Below, piece after piece: positions 13,607 to 16,501 of a DNA stretch of 16,501 bases. Numbering within the stretch: the stretch's first letter is position 1; each line of letters begins with the position of its first letter. The translations under genes were made by a program, and so were the position numbers. This DNA is from Cyclostephanos tholiformis (taxonomy: Eukaryota; Bacillariophyta; Thalassiosirophyceae; Thalassiosirales; Thalassiosiraceae): positions 1-16,501 of the forward strand of contig JALLPB010000386.1 in the NCBI GenBank assembly GCA_036939975.1, written 5' to 3'. Below the pieces are notes generated by a model, which saw only the letters and a program-made list of their open reading frames with translations, did not search any database and was not told the origin of the DNA.

Positions 13607-16087
13607 TACTCCAACGCAGCACGCTACTGTCCCGACTCAGATGAGACCATCATGGGTCACCTGGCCCAGCATCGCCAGAACATCAGGTCCACCAAGCCCA
13701 AGTCCCCCATTGCTACCGCTCCACCAGCAGCCTCCCCAGCAGCTCCCTCCAATGAGCTCTCCATCCATGTCTTGCCCATCAGCAAACTCTACACAGATGA
13801 TACGGGTCGGTTCCCCGTCAAAGCTCGGTCTGGCAACCAATATGTCATGATCGCACACCACGCTGATGGCAACCTCATCCTTCAGCAAGCCTTCAAAACC
13901 AGAAGCAACAAACACCGCATCGAAGCCTACAATACCATCATGTCCTGTCTGTCTGCCCAGGGGCTTGTGGTCAATCTCCAAATCCTTGACAACGAGGCCA
14001 GTGCAGCCCACAAGCACGCCATCACTGACACCTGGCAATGCAAGTTTCAACTAGTTCCCCCAGACATGCATCGTCGCAACCGGGCAGAGCGTGCTATCTG
14101 GACCTTCAAGGATCACTTCCTTGCCATCTTGGCTGGCGTGGACCATACCTTTCCTCCATACCTGTGGGATCTACTCCTGCCCCAAGCCGAGCTCACGCTC
14201 AACCTCCTCAGGCAGTCAACACTCAATCCTTGGATTTCAGCTTGGGAGTTCTTCCAAGGCCCCTTCGATTTCAACAAGACCCCGCTCGGCCCCGTTGGTT
14301 GCCGTGTTCTCATCCATGCCAAACCAGCAACTCGTTGCTCATGGGACTACCGTGCAAAGGAGGGTTTCTCCATCTGTCCCGCTCTGGAATTCTACCGTCG
14401 TTTCAAGCTTGTCAAGACCGATACCAAAAGCCAGGTCATCTCAGACACGGTTGAATTCTGCCATGCCTATTGCGCCATCCCATCGCCATCGCCCAAAGAT
14501 AAGATCATTCATGGTCTCCATGCAATTGCCGGTGCCCTCAAGGATTCTCCTCTGCCTTCAACAATCACCCAACTCGAAGCTATCACCAATCTACAAGATC
14601 TCTTTGAGTCATGGCGCCTCATTGCTCCTCCTACCAACAACCAATGCCACTTCCCAGGTAGACCAAGGGTCCCCAACCAAGAACCTCCAAGGGTGGCCAC
14701 TCCTTTGCCCCCCGCTCCAGCTCATTCAACGGCCTGGACCCCATCCTCTCTCAGCCGAAGCCCTCAGCAACCTCTTCTCACAGCCCCGGTTGTGCCACGT
14801 CGTATCATTTTTGCTGACTCCCCATTGCCACTGGTTGTCGCTCCACCTCCAACAGGGACCAGTCCGCCCAGTTCCCCATCTCCAAGGGTGGCCATTCAGC
14901 CCGTACTCCCACCACGTCAGCCCATTGCCCACAGGACTAGATCACGAGCTCCAGCACCATCGCTTGCACTGCTAGCCGGGGCCCGTCCCTACCACGAACA
15001 CGTCACCTACAGCATACCTACCGCCAATTCTACACGTTCCCTTCCTGCGCCACTTGGTTTTGCAGGCATCTGTGAAACATTCTCTCTGTCCCCCACTGAA
15101 ATTGATCACTTTGCAAACCTTTGTGCCTCTCTTGAGAATATAACTTGCTTGGACCGGTCTGCCCTCTCCGTCTTGGATCCAGCCACAGGTGACTTCCTCG
15201 AACATCGTCAGCTTCGTCGGGACCCCCGCTTCAAGGCTGTTTGGGATACCTCCTATGCCAACGAATTAGGTTGGCTATGCCAAGGCATTGGTTTGGGTGC
15301 TATGCCAACGAAGCAACGAGTAGCAGGTACCAACACCTTCTTCCTCATCGACTACAAGGACATTCCCCTTCACAAGCGCAAGGAGATTTGTCATACCATG
15401 GTGGTCTGTGAAGTCCGTCCAGAGAAGGATGATCCAGATCGAACTCGTATCACCATTGGAGGCAACAGAATCTGCTATCCTGGCGACGTTGGCACTAACA
15501 CTACTTCGCTTGAACTTGTCAAACTCCTCCTCAACAGTGTCCTCTCCAGGAAGGGTGCACGCTTCAGCACCATCAACCTCAAGAACTTCTATCTTGATAC
15601 TCCCATGCCTGACCCTGAATATGTTCGCATCAAGCTTGCTGACATCCCGGATGAATTCATCAGTGAATACAACCTCTCGGGTCACGACCGCAACGGCTGG
15701 ATCTACTTTGAAATTCAACAGGACTGCTATGGGCTTCCCCAAGCTGGCATTCTAGCCAATGATCTCCTGCGATCTCGCCTTGTCGGTGAAGGCTTCTATG
15801 AATCTGCCTCCACACCTGGGCTCTGGCGCCACAAATGGCGTCCCCTTCAATTCTGCCTCATCATCGATGACTTTGGTGTGGAATATGTGGGCATTGAATA
15901 CTTTGACTTCCTGCTCAATCTACTCAAAAAATTTCATGGGGTGCAATTCAACATGGCCGGTGACAAATTTGCTGGTATCTCGATCCAATGGGATTATCCA
16001 GGCAAGCGCTGCCAACTCAGCATGCCCGGATACATTGAGAACCTTATCCTCAAATTCAAACACCCTCAACCTCCCAAGCCACGTTGA
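13607..16087 (+). pseudogene. pol: Retrotransposon Pol: integrase and reverse transcriptase
   Basis: This is open from the TAG at 13604-13606 to TGA 16085-16087, with a first ATG at 13652 giving 811 residues. Integrase has LYTDDTGRF (first Asp, 13796-13801), ILDNEAS (second Asp) and RRNRAERAIWTFK (Glu), the D,D,E triad. The family GPVGCRV...SWDYRA...YRRFKL segment follows. After a long Pro/Ser-rich linker (about 14640-14960) comes the reverse transcriptase, with TINLKNFYLDTP (motif A), CYGLPQAG (motif B) and IIDDFG (motif C Asp pair, 15866-15871). In motif A the usual Asp of D-[IV]-x-N-F-Y is Asn (AAC, 15575-15577), so polymerase activity should be lost. The order IN then RT makes it Ty1/copia. 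The frame ends at a TGA beyond which homology continues. Confidence 0.85.
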
Positions 16088-16372
16088 TCTCTGTATGCAT
16101 GCCTCCCCATCTCCTATGGGGCCAAGTCTCAGCTCACGTCTGAAATTGATACATTGCCGCTTCTGGATGACAAACACAAGCACCGCATTCAAGAAATTGT
16201 AGGCTCCCTGCTCTACTACGCTCATGCAGTGAATAACAAACTCCTTGTGGCACTCAGTGCCATCACAGCTTGCCAATCAAAAGCCACCGTTGTGACTGAA
16301 CAAGCGGTTCATCTCATGCTCGATTATGTTGCCACGTATCCAAACGACGACATTGTCTACCGTGCTAGTTAA
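16088..16372 (+). pseudogene. pol: Retrotransposon Pol: connection and start of RNase H, truncated
   Basis: In the same frame after the TGA at 16085-16087, the sequence reads PISYGAK, then LDDKHKHRIQEIVGSLLYYA, NKLLVALSAIT and YVATYPNDDIVYRAS. This is the conserved segment linking RT to RNase H in copia elements. The similarity stops at 16369 and a TAA follows at 16370-16372. The RNase H catalytic core that should come next is absent, so the element is broken here. The stop at 16085 looks like a point mutation because the flanks are collinear with the family. Confidence 0.75.
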
Positions 16373-16501
16373 GAATCCCCCACCCGCCCCCGGCAGACTT
16401 TTCTTGGGTGTAGCAATCAGTAGCGCGTCGGGGAGGGATCTGACGTGCGTTCCGAAACCAAATTCGAATATCTGGGAAACCGACGAGTAGGTTAGCAACC
16501 C
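16373..16501. other. Sequence beyond the retroelement break, unidentified
   Basis: This is 129 bp with no recognisable gene. It is C-rich at first (ATCCCCCACCCGCCCCC) and ends at the window edge. It does not resemble the leader at 10700-11280 by eye, so I do not call it a 3' LTR. Confidence 0.4.

Larger units (their letters stand above)
10689..16372 (+). mobile_element. Degenerate Ty1/copia-type LTR retrotransposon, 3'-truncated
   Basis: Order along the plus strand is an LTR-like/leader region, a small ORF, gag with a zinc-knuckle-like end, then a pol reading frame with aspartic protease, pre-integrase segment, integrase and reverse transcriptase. Integrase before reverse transcriptase defines the Ty1/copia order. 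The encoded proteins resemble a family abundant in diatom genomes (from memory, not searched). The copy is decayed: a gag frameshift, three pol in-frame stops, a changed catalytic residue and loss of most of RNase H and the 3' LTR. The 5' border is uncertain. TGTTATATG at 10689 is a possible LTR start but cannot be confirmed without the missing 3' LTR. Confidence 0.8.

Noticed and set aside
14091..14975. 294-codon open frame overlapping pol
   Set aside because: It is an alternative frame of the integrase-RT region, rich in Pro/Ser/Leu, with no motif.

Overview
This is a nuclear genomic window from a microbial eukaryote. A photosynthetic stramenopile, most likely a diatom, is the best guess. 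The evidence is compact genes with short GT-AG introns (64 to 244 bp), very short intergenic gaps, an organelle-type tRNA(Ile)-lysidine synthase encoded in the nucleus with an N-terminal presequence, and a Ty1/copia-like element whose Gag and Pol resemble a family I know from diatom genomes. The species assignment is inference from memory, without a search.

Layout. 1-371 holds no recognisable gene. 372-839 (+) encodes a small acidic protein I do not recognise. 1013-6566 (-) is a six-exon gene. Its conceptual 1661-residue product joins an N-terminal hydrophobic presequence and two tandem chalcone-isomerase-like domains to a complete SERCA-type Ca2+ P-type ATPase. All six SERCA Ca2+-ligand positions I could place are conserved. 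After a 424-bp divergent promoter interval, 6991-9278 (+) encodes a three-exon TilS homologue of 701 residues. It ends 17 bp from the stop codon of a convergent two-exon p24/TMED cargo-receptor gene, 9296-10373 (-), which has a signal peptide, both GOLD-domain cysteines and a KKxx tail.

From about 10480 the window changes character. A short foldback element with telomere-like 11-bp units (10481-10685) and an A-rich tract come first. They are followed by the LTR-like and leader region of a degenerate copia-type retrotransposon that runs to about 16372. The leader has GGGAT boxes, a TATA-like site, three self-complementary elements and a 63-codon small ORF. Gag (11486-12711) is frameshifted. 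Pol (12773-16372) contains protease, integrase and reverse transcriptase, but has three in-frame stops and an Asn where the motif-A catalytic Asp should be, and it ends abruptly inside the RNase H region. No 3' LTR is seen.

The host genes do not form an operon. Two of them (SERCA and TMED) act in the secretory pathway and TilS acts on organellar tRNA. The most unusual object is the chalcone-isomerase-like/Ca2+-ATPase fusion, which is supported by one uninterrupted 2.6-kb first exon.
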